From: Actinotignum urinale DSM 15805
GTDB lineage: Bacteria; Actinomycetota; Actinomycetes; Actinomycetales; Actinomycetaceae
Reading direction: 5' to 3'
Assembly: GCF_000420445.1 (NCBI RefSeq)
Contig: NZ_ATUY01000013.1
Span: forward strand, 1 to 37,714
Length of the DNA stretch: 37,714 nt
Shown here: one piece after another, positions 26,680-34,477 of the stretch
Position numbering within the stretch: the stretch's first letter is position 1
Layout: every line of letters starts with the position of its first letter
Position numbers and translations under genes: made by a program
The notes under the pieces: generated by a model
What the model was told of the DNA's origin: nothing
What the model saw: the letters and a program-made list of their open reading frames with translations, nothing else
Databases searched by the model: none

Positions 26680-28674
26680 ATGGCCGAGGTGGAACAGGAA
26701 TCTTACTATCCACAAAACCTCCACCCCGGTTTAGCGCCGGGAATCGATGTGGAACGCAAAGAAAAGACGTACCGCGTCGATATTCTCATGGTGAGTGTGC
26801 TTGGTGTCCTCGTCACCGCCTTCGTTATTTGGGGAGTTCTCGACCCGAAAGGCGTGCTGAATACGTCAACTGTTGCTATTGATTGGATTATTAGTAACCT
26901 TGGCTGGCTTTTCACCGTGGTTATTGCAGGGGCGACAATTTTCCTATTTTGGCTAGCTTTTTCGCGCTACGGACGCATTCCTTTAGGTGTTGATGGCGCC
27001 CAACCGCAGTTCACAATGAAAGCATGGGTCGCTCTTCTTTTCTCTGTAGGGCTGTCCAGCGACGTTATTTTCTTCGCAACCTACGAGCCACTCTATTATT
27101 ATCTTTCCCCTCGCCCCGGAACGGTTGACCCGGCAACGACAGAAGCTGTGAAAAAAGCATTATCCCAATCCGCTCTCCACTGGGGAATTAACGCGTGGGC
27201 ACTCTATGCTATTGTGGGCGTTTCCGTCGCATATGTTTCCTTCCGAAAGGGACGGCTTCCCCTTATTTCCAGCGTTATAGTGCCACTTTTTAAGAAAAAA
27301 TATCAATCTCCGGCCGCGCGCATTATTGATGGTCTTGCCATTGTTGCAACACTTTTCGGAACCGCCGCCTCCCTCGGAATTGCCGCCATGCAAATTGCGC
27401 ATGGAACCGAACTTATTACGGGCATTGGACGTGCCGGCAACGGCGTTTTGGTGGGAATTATTACCGTATTGACGATTATCACCATCGCCTCCGCAGCCTC
27501 CGGAATCGCGCGCGGAGTTCGATACCTCTCAACAATCAACCTGTTTATGTCCGTCACCCTCGCCTTCTTCATTTTCGTTGTCGGACCAACAGCGTTCCTC
27601 ACCAACATGATTCCTTCCGTCATTATCGACTATATCGGCGGTATGCCGGACGCCCTGTCCGCAACGGTTGCGGAAAGCCCGCAAATGAAAGCCTTCCTTT
27701 CAGCCTGGACAACGTTCTATTGGGCGTGGTGGGTGAGTTGGGCTCCCTTCGTTGGAATTTTCGTCGCAAAAATTTCGCGTGGTCGCACAATTCGCCAGTT
27801 TGTGTTGGGCGTTATGCTGATTCCCGCGTTTATTGTCATTATTTTCTTCACGATTGTTGGCGGAACAGGTATTTTCATGCAACGCACCGCATGTGGTGGG
27901 GGAACGTGTTCGAAGGCCGCTCTCGCTGCAGATAATACCGTCGGAACCCTTCCCGCTCCGGAAGAAATCTTCTATCGCATGATGGATAATTTGCCCGGTG
28001 GCGCAATAGTTTCCGTTCTCGTCGTTATTCTTTTCGCGTTGTTCTATATTACGTCCGCGAATTCTGCAGCTATTGTGAATGCCCAGATGAGCGAAAGTGG
28101 CAATCCTCGCCCGCGTAATTGGATGACTGCATTCTGGGGCGTGTGCATGGGCGGTATTGCGACGGTGATGCTCCTGGCCGGTGGGCATTATGCCCTGCAA
28201 GCCTTGCGAAATCTCGTGGTTATCACGGCGTTACCTTTCGCTGTTGTCATTATCCTCATTTGCGTTTCTTTGTATCTTGAAATACGACGGGACCCGTATT
28301 CTATCCGCCAGGTTTATCGGACGGTTGCGATGGATAACGCCATTAAAGAGGGCTTGGAAAACTATGGCGATAATTTCGCTATGGACATTAAGGAAGTGCC
28401 ACAGGGGTCGCCACTAGCTGCTGGTGCCTATTTTGACTCCACGGCGGAAAAATTCACGTCCTGGTATCAAGACGTCGATATGGGCGGAACCGATATACCG
28501 GCGGAACGAGGTGCGGCTTCGGTAGCCGTCGTCGACAATAAATCGCTAGCCGTCATCGACAATAACAAAGGTGCGAACAGCGTAACCGGAATGTCTGCGA
28601 ATGCGACCACGGAAACGGAATCCGTCCCGGTGGCGCAAGACGCAACCGGTAAAGATGAGGGGTCTGCAAAGTAG
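26680..28674 (+). CDS. BCCT-family transporter (betaine/choline/carnitine type)
   Basis: This 664-residue carrier has twelve predicted TM helices and the BCCT hallmark Trp-rich segment TTFYWAWWVSWAPFVGIF at about residues 344-361, where Trp residues form the substrate box. ALHWGINAWALYA in the TM5 region is also typical. The start is ATG 26680 (MAEVEQE) with AAGAGGA upstream. A C-terminal cytosolic tail of about 110 residues is long and repeat-bearing (VAVVDNKSLAVIDNNKG). In BetP the C-terminal tail senses osmotic stress, so the tail may be regulatory here. A possible -1 frame extension follows the stop. Betaine, choline or carnitine cannot be told apart; the TM4 segment (SSDVIFFATYEPLYYY) is not a textbook match to Na+-coupled or carnitine forms. 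Confidence 0.93.
   Translation: MAEVEQESYYPQNLHPGLAPGIDVERKEKTYRVDILMVSVLGVLVTAFVIWGVLDPKGVLNTSTVAIDWIISNLGWLFTVVIAGATIFLFWLAFSRYGRIPLGVDGAQPQFTMKAWVALLFSVGLSSDVIFFATYEPLYYYLSPRPGTVDPATTEAVKKALSQSALHWGINAWALYAIVGVSVAYVSFRKGRLPLISSVIVPLFKKKYQSPAARIIDGLAIVATLFGTAASLGIAAMQIAHGTELITGIGRAGNGVLVGIITVLTIITIASAASGIARGVRYLSTINLFMSVTLAFFIFVVGPTAFLTNMIPSVIIDYIGGMPDALSATVAESPQMKAFLSAWTTFYWAWWVSWAPFVGIFVAKISRGRTIRQFVLGVMLIPAFIVIIFFTIVGGTGIFMQRTACGGGTCSKAALAADNTVGTLPAPEEIFYRMMDNLPGGAIVSVLVVILFALFYITSANSAAIVNAQMSESGNPRPRNWMTAFWGVCMGGIATVMLLAGGHYALQALRNLVVITALPFAVVIILICVSLYLEIRRDPYSIRQVYRTVAMDNAIKEGLENYGDNFAMDIKEVPQGSPLAAGAYFDSTAEKFTSWYQDVDMGGTDIPAERGAASVAVVDNKSLAVIDNNKGANSVTGMSANATTETESVPVAQDATGKDEGSAK
28523..28570 (+). 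repeat. 24-base tandem repeat in the BCCT gene 3' end
   Basis: Two units starting TAGCCGTC-[GA]-TCGACAATAA lie at 28523-28546 and 28547-28570. They encode VAVVDNKS and LAVIDNNK in the C-terminal tail. A shorter third copy begins at the stop codon (TAGCCGTTAATAA, 28672). Confidence 0.75.
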
Positions 28675-28856
28675 CCGTTAATAATGCGGTGGCAGAATCG
28701 GTTTCGATAGCGGTGAATATTTCCGGTTCAGGTGCGGTGAAACTGTGACAGGCGTGGATAGTTTGTCTCATGCGGGCGAGCCCACACAGTTTGCGCGCAA
28801 AAAACTCTTCACATTCCGATGTAGGTACGCACTGGGCCGAAAACGATTCTTCCGAG

Positions 28857-28862
28857 TAGACT
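28857..28862 (+). promoter_or_regulatory. -10 element (TAGACT) for leaderless gatC mRNA
   Basis: TAGACT ends exactly 7 bases before ATG 28870 of gatC, and no ribosome site is present. This fits a leaderless gatCAB transcript; no good -35 is seen. Confidence 0.5.
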
Positions 28863-28869
28863 ATGTGGT

Positions 28870-29166
28870 ATGTCGTCATTTTCTAAGGAAGAAGTTGCGC
28901 GCTTAGCCGGTTTGGCTCGTATTGCGCTCACGGAAGAAGAAGCAGAGAAAATGGCTACCGATTTGACAGCAATTGAAGAAACGGTTGCTGTTGTTTCGCG
29001 TGTGGCCACTCCGGATATTCCATTTACCTATAATCCGCTCCCCATATCGAATGTTTTACGTGAAGATCGCGTTGGTGAAACGTTGAATCGCGAAGAGGTT
29101 CTTGCTGCTGCCCCGGCGGCTGAAGATGGCAAGTTCCTTGTTCCGCAAATTATGGGAGAAGAATAA
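28870..29166 (+). CDS. gatC: Asp-tRNA(Asn)/Glu-tRNA(Gln) amidotransferase subunit C
   Basis: This 98-residue GatC wraps around GatA-GatB and stabilises the complex. The N-terminal helix pair ([20 protein letters not shown]) and the [20 protein letters not shown] stretch followed by FLVPQIMGE at the end are typical. ATG 28870 is preceded by TAGACT at leaderless distance. The stop codon overlaps the gatA start (TAATG), giving translational coupling. Confidence 0.96.
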   Translation: MSSFSKEEVARLAGLARIALTEEEAEKMATDLTAIEETVAVVSRVATPDIPFTYNPLPISNVLREDRVGETLNREEVLAAAPAAEDGKFLVPQIMGEE

Positions 29167-30665
29167 TGAACAAACTGCTCATGAAATCTGCGGCCGAGAT
29201 GGCCGATATGTTGCGAAACGGCGAGATTACGTCGGTTGAATTAACCCAGGCGTGCCTGGATCGTATTGCGGAGATCGACGGAAAAGTTCACGCATTTTTA
29301 CATGTGGATGCTCAAGGTGCTCTCGCCACCGCGGCCGAAGTGGATAAGGCTCGCGCGGCAGGGGAGGAACTGCATCCTCTCGCGGGTGTCCCGATCGCTG
29401 TGAAAGACAATATTGTGACGCGAGGGGTTCCTACCACGGCAGGATCGAAGATTCTGGAAGGTTGGAAACCACCGTATGATGCAACCGTGGTCGAAAAAAT
29501 TAAGGCCGCGAAACTCCCCATCGTCGGGAAAACAAATCTTGATGAATTCGCTATGGGTTCCTCAACGGAACACAGCGCATATGGTCCGTCGAAAAACCCA
29601 TGGGATACGGAACGTATTCCCGGCGGTTCCGGTGGCGGAAGCGCGGCCGCTGTAGGTAGCTTCATGGTTCCTTTGGCTCTTGGTACCGATACGGGTGGCT
29701 CGATTCGCCAGCCCGCAGCTGTGACGGGAACCGTTGGGGCAAAACCAACCTATGGCGCGGTTTCCCGGTACGGTGCGATTGCGATGGCATCATCTTTGGA
29801 TCAAATCGGCCCGGTAACACGCACTGTTGAAGACGCGATTTTGCTCCAAGATCTGCTGTCCGGGAATGATGTTCACGATTCGACATCTCTTGCCGAAAAA
29901 GTTGAGGTTCTTTCCGCGTTGGAGGTTGCAGAAAGTAGCAAGCCACTGGCGGGGATGAAGGTCGGTTTGGTGAAAGAACTCGGCGGTGAAGGCTACGAAA
30001 CCGGCGTCGTCGAAAACTTCAATAAAGCTGTGGACAAGCTACGTGACCTTGGCGCAGAAATTGTGGAAATTTCTTGCCCAACATTTGAATACGCGCTGTG
30101 GGCCTACTATTTGATTATGCCCGCCGAAGTTTCCTCGAATTTAGCTCGTTTCGACGGCATGCGTTACGGCATTCGAGTTGAACCGAAGGAAGGCCCTGTG
30201 ACGGCGGAAACGGTGATGGCGGCAACTCGCGCGGCCGGTTTCGGGCCGGAAGTAAAACGACGCATTATTTTGGGTACGCATGTGCTGTCTGCAGGTAATT
30301 TCGATGCTTTCTACGGGGCTGCGCTTCGCGTACGAACCCTCGTTCAACGCGATCTTGACGCGGCGTTTTCGAAGGTTGACGTTTTTGTTTCGCCTTCAAC
30401 TCCCGGCGTTGCCTTCAAATTCGGCGAAAAAATGAATGATCCGCTCGCCATGTATTTGAACGACGTCACCACAATTCCCGCGAACCTTGCTGGAACCCCG
30501 GCGTTATCTTTGCCTTCTGGATTGTCGGAAGGCCTGCCAACCGGTATCCAAATTGTTGCTCCCGCTCAAGAAGATGCCCGCATGTACCGTGTGGGGCTTG
30601 CCTTAGAAAAAGCTTTGGGGTTGGAGCTTCCACAAGATTGCCCCGCGAAAGAATGGGAGAAGTAA
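29166..30665 (+). CDS. gatA: Amidotransferase subunit A (amidase)
   Basis: GatA releases ammonia from glutamine for amidation of misacylated Glu-tRNA(Gln) or Asp-tRNA(Asn). The 499-residue protein has the amidase-signature Ser-cisSer-Lys triad: Lys in [13 protein letters not shown] (about residue 79), and the serines in [12 protein letters not shown] and [10 protein letters not shown] (about residues 154 and 178). The length is normal. It overlaps the gatC stop by one base, has GGGAG upstream of its start, and is followed by gatB after 3 bases. The presence of GatCAB suggests that the organism forms Gln-tRNA and/or Asn-tRNA by the indirect route, as is usual in actinobacteria. Confidence 0.98.
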   Translation: MNKLLMKSAAEMADMLRNGEITSVELTQACLDRIAEIDGKVHAFLHVDAQGALATAAEVDKARAAGEELHPLAGVPIAVKDNIVTRGVPTTAGSKILEGWKPPYDATVVEKIKAAKLPIVGKTNLDEFAMGSSTEHSAYGPSKNPWDTERIPGGSGGGSAAAVGSFMVPLALGTDTGGSIRQPAAVTGTVGAKPTYGAVSRYGAIAMASSLDQIGPVTRTVEDAILLQDLLSGNDVHDSTSLAEKVEVLSALEVAESSKPLAGMKVGLVKELGGEGYETGVVENFNKAVDKLRDLGAEIVEISCPTFEYALWAYYLIMPAEVSSNLARFDGMRYGIRVEPKEGPVTAETVMAATRAAGFGPEVKRRIILGTHVLSAGNFDAFYGAALRVRTLVQRDLDAAFSKVDVFVSPSTPGVAFKFGEKMNDPLAMYLNDVTTIPANLAGTPALSLPSGLSEGLPTGIQIVAPAQEDARMYRVGLALEKALGLELPQDCPAKEWEK

Positions 30666-30668
30666 GCA

Positions 30669-32165
30669 ATGGACGAATTAATGGATTTCGACGAGGCAGT
30701 TTCCCGCTTTGATCCCGTGATTGGGCTTGAAGTACACGTGGAGCTGTCTACAGTGACAAAAATTTTCGACGAAGCTCCCGTGGAGTTTGGTAGCGAACCC
30801 AATACGGATGTTCAATCTGTATCCTTGGGGCTTCCGGGATCTTTGCCCGTGTTGAATAAGGCAGCCGTGGAATACGCGGTGAAACTCGGTGTTGCACTGG
30901 ACGCGAAAATCAACGAACTTTCACGTTTTGAACGCAAAAACTATTTCTACCCGGATTTGCCGAAGGCCTACCAGATTACCCAGAATGTTTCCCCTATTAT
31001 TTTGGGCGGACATTTAGATGTTGAACTGGAAGATGGCACACAGTATCGTTTCCCCATCGAACACGCGCATTTGGAAGAAGATGCCGGGAAAAACACCCAT
31101 GTTGGCGGGGAAACCGGGCGTTTGCAGGGCGCAAAATATTCACTCGTGGACTACAACCGAAGCGGTGTGCCGCTCATTGAAATCGTGAGCGACCCGGCAA
31201 CAGGTGTAGGGAAGAACGCCCCGGAAATTGCGGGCGCGTATGTTCGCGGTATTCGCGACGTTGTGCGTGCGCTGGGAATTTCTGAAGGGCGCATGGAGCG
31301 CGGAAATATTCGTGCGGACGTGAATGTGTCTCTTCGTGAAAACCCGGATGCTCCGTTCGGAACACGTACGGAAACAAAGAACGTGAATTCCTTCCGCGGT
31401 ATTGAAAACTCGATTCGCTACGAAATTTCACGCCAGGCAGCTATTTTGGCGAAGGGCGGGAAAATTCAGCAGGAAACACGCCACTATAACGAAGAAATTC
31501 AGGGAACTATCGCTGGCCGCGTGAAATCCGATGCCGACGATTACCGTTACTTCCCGGAACCCGATCTTGTTCCCGTGATTTGCTCTGCGGAATACGTGGC
31601 TGAGGTGAAGGCGAATTTGCCGGAGCTTCCGGCCGCCCGCAAGGCGCGCATTGTTAAGGAATGGAATCTCAGCCCCGAGGAACTTCGCGACGTTGTGAGC
31701 GCGGGTGCCATGGATGTTATTGAAGATTCTATTAAGGCCGGGGCAACTCCTTCCGGTGCTCGCAAGTGGTGGATGGGCGATATTGCCCGATTCGCTAAGG
31801 AAAACGGGCTGGAACTTGAAGATGCTCCGGTGAGCGCAGCCGATGTTGCTGAACTCGATGGGCTTGTTCAAGAAGGCAAGCTGAATGACAAGTTGGCGCG
31901 TTCTGCTTTGGCGGGCGTTCTTGCCGGTGAAGGAAGCCCAAGCGAGGTTGCGAAAGCCAAAGGCCTTGAAATCGTTCAAGATACAGGGGCTCTGGAAAAG
32001 GCTGTTGACGATGCTCTGGCCGCCAACCCGGATGTTCTCGACAAGATTCGAAGTGGCAAAGTCCAGGCTGCGGGCGCCATTATTGGTGCCGTCATGAAGG
32101 CAACCCAGGGCAAGGCAGACGCCGGCCAGGTGCGAGCCATGATTATGCAGCGCGCCGGGGTTTAG
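30669..32165 (+). CDS. gatB: Amidotransferase subunit B (tRNA-binding/kinase)
   Basis: GatB phosphorylates the tRNA-bound Glu or Asp and passes it to ammonia from GatA. The 498-residue protein shows [33 protein letters not shown] (the catalytic cradle), [39 protein letters not shown] and the [11 protein letters not shown] segment. The C-terminal helical and tail (YqeY-like) domain follows, ending in [20 protein letters not shown], which contacts the tRNA elbow. ATG 30669 has GGGAGAAG upstream. It ends the gatCAB operon. Its 3' end (AMIMQRAGV) is imitated by degenerate copies in the spacer that follows. Confidence 0.98.
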   Translation: MDELMDFDEAVSRFDPVIGLEVHVELSTVTKIFDEAPVEFGSEPNTDVQSVSLGLPGSLPVLNKAAVEYAVKLGVALDAKINELSRFERKNYFYPDLPKAYQITQNVSPIILGGHLDVELEDGTQYRFPIEHAHLEEDAGKNTHVGGETGRLQGAKYSLVDYNRSGVPLIEIVSDPATGVGKNAPEIAGAYVRGIRDVVRALGISEGRMERGNIRADVNVSLRENPDAPFGTRTETKNVNSFRGIENSIRYEISRQAAILAKGGKIQQETRHYNEEIQGTIAGRVKSDADDYRYFPEPDLVPVICSAEYVAEVKANLPELPAARKARIVKEWNLSPEELRDVVSAGAMDVIEDSIKAGATPSGARKWWMGDIARFAKENGLELEDAPVSAADVAELDGLVQEGKLNDKLARSALAGVLAGEGSPSEVAKAKGLEIVQDTGALEKAVDDALAANPDVLDKIRSGKVQAAGAIIGAVMKATQGKADAGQVRAMIMQRAGV

Positions 32166-32340
32166 CTGTTCCTGGTAAATTCCAGCTTTATGGTGCTCAA
32201 GATTATGTGGCGCGCGTGATCTGTTTTCGTAGTGTGCTTTGGTTTATGCCATTCATGACTATGTGGCAGCGCGCCAGAGTTTAACTCGGTAGGCTGTTAA
32301 GCCATAAAGGTTATGTGGCAGAGTTACAAAGCTATGTGGC
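32138..32340. repeat. Degenerate copies of the gatB 3' end and TATGTGGC direct repeats
   Basis: The gatB end at 32138-32164 (CATGATTATGCAGCGCGCC, then GGGGTTTA) is repeated at 32254-32283 with a 3-base insertion and a few changes. The octamer TATGTGGC occurs at 32204, 32260, 32312 and 32333. Nothing in the spacer looks like a gene. Confidence 0.7.
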
Positions 32341-32353
32341 AAAGCCGCAATCG

Positions 32354-32395
32354 AACGTGTTGCCACTTTGCGTTATTGTAAAGTGGCAACACGTT
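32354..32395 (+). terminator. Strong hairpin terminator of gatCAB (or malic-enzyme 5' element)
   Basis: A perfect 16-base stem (AACGTGTTGCCACTTT at 32354-32369, AAAGTGGCAACACGTT at 32380-32395) with a 10-base loop is followed by TTTC, giving five T in a row across the stem end. It ends the gatCAB operon. It lies only 31 bases before the malic-enzyme start, so it may also sit in that gene's leader or serve as an operator. Confidence 0.8.
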
Positions 32396-32426
32396 TTTCA
32401 TTCACATGACACAACAGTGAGGAATA

Positions 32427-33596
32427 ATGAGGACTCCAGAAGAATTCACGGAAGAAGTTTTTGCTGCACACGAAGGCGGGAAACTTTCCCTCACGCCCAC
32501 CGCGCGCATTGATAACGCCGACGATTTAGCTCACGTCTACACTCCCGGTGTTGCGCAGGTCTGCACGGCAATCGCCGAAAAACCGGAGCTTGCCCGCCAC
32601 TACACCGTGAAATCCAATACTGTTGCGGTTGTAACGGACGGAACGGCAGTGTTAGGGCTCGGAAATATTGGCGCGCTTGCATCCCTTCCCGTAATGGAAG
32701 GAAAAGCGGCTCTGTTTCAGCGGTTCGCTGGCGTTGATGCCTGGCCGGTTCCTCTCAGCACCACTGATGTTGACGACATCGTAAAAATTGTTGAGGCTAT
32801 TGCCCCGGCATATGCGGGAATTAACCTTGAAGATATTAGTGCCCCGCGCTGTTTCGAGATTGAGGCGCGACTCCGTGAGAAACTCGATATCCCCGTTTTT
32901 CACGACGATCAACACGGCACAGCCGTTGTCTGCCTGGCCGCGTTGATTAATGCATTGCGTGTTGTGGGGAAGAGCCCGGAAAATGTCCGAGTTGTTGTGA
33001 ACGGTGTGGGAGCGGCCGGGGTCAGCATAATTCGCCTGCTCAGCCTTTACGGTGTGCGCGATATTATCGGTGTTGATCGCCAGGGCGCGCTCGGCGTTTT
33101 CACTGAAGAAACTGTTGCGAATCAAGGTCAGGAATGGGTGCGTAAGCATACGAATCCGCACGGCATATCCGGCGATATTCATGAGGTTATTCGTGACGCG
33201 GACGTGTTTATTGGCGTTTCCGGCCCTCATGTTATCGACGCAACAGACGTGGCATCCATGGCTTCCAACCCCATCATTTTCGCTATGGCAAACCCCGTTC
33301 CCGAGATTGACCCCTCGGTTGCGCGCGGAATTGCGCGAATTGTTGCCACAGGCCGCTCCGATTATCCGAATCAAATCAATAACGTTCTTGTTTTTCCCGG
33401 TTTATTCCGTGGTTTACTTGACGCACACGCAACGACCATTGACGATGGAATGCTCCTAGCCGTCGCTAACGCTTTAGCTGGTCTCATCGATAACCCCACG
33501 GAAGATAACGTAATTGTGAGCGCTTTTGACGAACGCGTAGGGCGCAGCGTAGCCAAAGCCGTCGTTGATTATGTGGACAAAATGAAGGATAAGTAG
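32427..33596 (+). CDS. NAD(P)-dependent malic enzyme (short form)
   Basis: Malic enzyme oxidatively decarboxylates malate to pyruvate. The 389-residue length fits the short bacterial form. Typical parts are the Tyr in HVYTPGVAQVC, SNTVAVVTDGTAVLGLGNIG (with the malate-binding region), the metal-binding acidic INLEDISAPRCFEIE, PVFHDDQHGTAVV, and the Rossmann loop VVNGVGAAGVSI (GxGxxG), followed by FAMANPVPEI and NQINNVLVFPGLFRG. The GxGAAG and the acidic residue after it (VDRQG) allow either NAD or NADP; I cannot decide. The start ATG 32427 has GTGAGGA upstream. With fumC it could link fumarate/malate to pyruvate. It has its own terminator. Confidence 0.95.
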   Translation: MRTPEEFTEEVFAAHEGGKLSLTPTARIDNADDLAHVYTPGVAQVCTAIAEKPELARHYTVKSNTVAVVTDGTAVLGLGNIGALASLPVMEGKAALFQRFAGVDAWPVPLSTTDVDDIVKIVEAIAPAYAGINLEDISAPRCFEIEARLREKLDIPVFHDDQHGTAVVCLAALINALRVVGKSPENVRVVVNGVGAAGVSIIRLLSLYGVRDIIGVDRQGALGVFTEETVANQGQEWVRKHTNPHGISGDIHEVIRDADVFIGVSGPHVIDATDVASMASNPIIFAMANPVPEIDPSVARGIARIVATGRSDYPNQINNVLVFPGLFRGLLDAHATTIDDGMLLAVANALAGLIDNPTEDNVIVSAFDERVGRSVAKAVVDYVDKMKDK

Positions 33597-33670
33597 CGGC
33601 TAGCGTCGTCGAAAAAAATACGTAATGTAGAAAAGAACAAGGAAAGTAAAAGATAAACAGTGACACGCAA

Positions 33671-33703
33671 AAGGGCGACCCTGTACAACGCAGAGTCGCC
33701 CTT
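33671..33703 (+). terminator. Rho-independent terminator after the malic-enzyme gene
   Basis: AAGGGCGAC (33671-33679) and GTCGCCCTT (33695-33703) form a perfect 9-base stem, followed by a T-rich run (ATTTGTGTTTTATTTT). It lies 75 bases after the stop codon. Confidence 0.85.
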
Positions 33704-34127
33704 ATTTGTGTTTTATTTTCGCGGTATCAACACGAAAACTATTGACGTGCAGAATTAATATTCTCAGGTAATTATCGTGAAAATTTCCAACCGTTCTAGT
33801 AGAAGGATCGGTGTGGAATTGTGTAAGTGTCTTCGTATACGTTGCCGGTTATACGTTACCTGCGCGTAATGGGAGCCATGTCGCCGTTGGAGAACTCCCT
33901 TTTCTTTGTTCAACAAGTAGGAAGGGAATCCGGGTTTTCATTCTTGCGTGCCACAACTTGTATGGCCACTACTTATCTATGCATGTAGCCCATCTTTAAT
34001 TATTGGCAGGATAGGGGATTTTTACACGCATAATAAGAAATCTTTACTCGAATGAAATTACTTGATACCATTAACCTAACTTAAACGTTGGGTTTAACTA
34101 CTTAGCAATCACGAAGGAGTGATGATT
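33704..34127. other. Intergenic region before the peptide/ABC cassette
   Basis: About 420 bases without a convincing gene; the frame at 33811-33999 has no ribosome site and an unlikely composition. The right end is AT-rich and carries the promoter of the secreted peptide gene. Confidence 0.55.
34043..34097 (+). promoter_or_regulatory. Promoter and inverted repeat of the secreted-peptide cassette
   Basis: TTTACT (34043-34048), a 17-base spacer and TACCAT (34066-34071) form a plausible promoter. Ten bases on, TTAAAC (34081-34086) and GTTTAA (34092-34097) make a perfect inverted repeat around 5 bases, suited to bind a repressor at the transcription start. TTAACCTAACTTAA at 34071-34084 looks like half of a DtxR/IdeR site, which is too weak to call. 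Confidence 0.5.
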
Positions 34128-34460
34128 ATGAAAAAGATTATGGGTGCTGTTGTTAGTGTGGCGACGTTAATTTCGCTAGGTTCATACGCCGCTGTTGCTG
34201 GAAATCATAGATCTGAGATACCTGGTTCTGTGGCATATTCCAGGGGGAGTGTGGTTTATAGCCAAGATACGAGATGTGATAATCAGGGTACGAGAGCAAA
34301 TTATTCTATTCCTGGTAATCGTCGTGGTGGTGTGAGTAATCATTCGGGTTGCAATTCTACGGCATCGCGAAATGCTGGAAGAACTATTACGGCAGTTCAG
34401 GCGTGTATTTCCCGGGGTTATAGACCAATGCTGTGTTCTGAATGGAATAATCGCTGGTAA
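34128..34460 (+). CDS. Small cationic secreted peptide precursor, candidate bacteriocin
   Basis: I start at ATG 34128 because AGGAG lies 8 bases upstream; GTG 34119 and ATG 34122 overlap the ribosome site. The 110-residue precursor has a Sec-type signal (MKKIMGAVVSVATLISLGSY) with likely cleavage after AVA at residue 24. The mature part of about 86 residues has eleven Arg, no Lys, only four acidic residues and four Cys, and is rich in Gly, Ser and Asn. It ends QACISRGYRPMLCSEWNNRW, so two Cys and two Trp lie in the last 20 residues. A large FtsX-like permease and an ABC ATPase follow, the gene order of lactococcin-972-type bacteriocin loci. The peptide lacks the Trp/Tyr/Gly pattern I know from that family. 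Function as a bacteriocin or toxin-like peptide is inferred from context; I do not recognise the sequence. Confidence 0.75.
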   Translation: MKKIMGAVVSVATLISLGSYAAVAGNHRSEIPGSVAYSRGSVVYSQDTRCDNQGTRANYSIPGNRRGGVSNHSGCNSTASRNAGRTITAVQACISRGYRPMLCSEWNNRW

Positions 34461-34477
34461 AGCGAAGGAGGAATAGT

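Noticed and set aside
33811-33999. 62-codon frame before the peptide cassette
   Set aside because: No ribosome site, ordinary chance length, and no feature of a small secreted or membrane protein.
34071-34084. DtxR/IdeR-like iron box before the secreted-peptide gene
   Set aside because: Only one half of the palindrome resembles the consensus; the other half does not.
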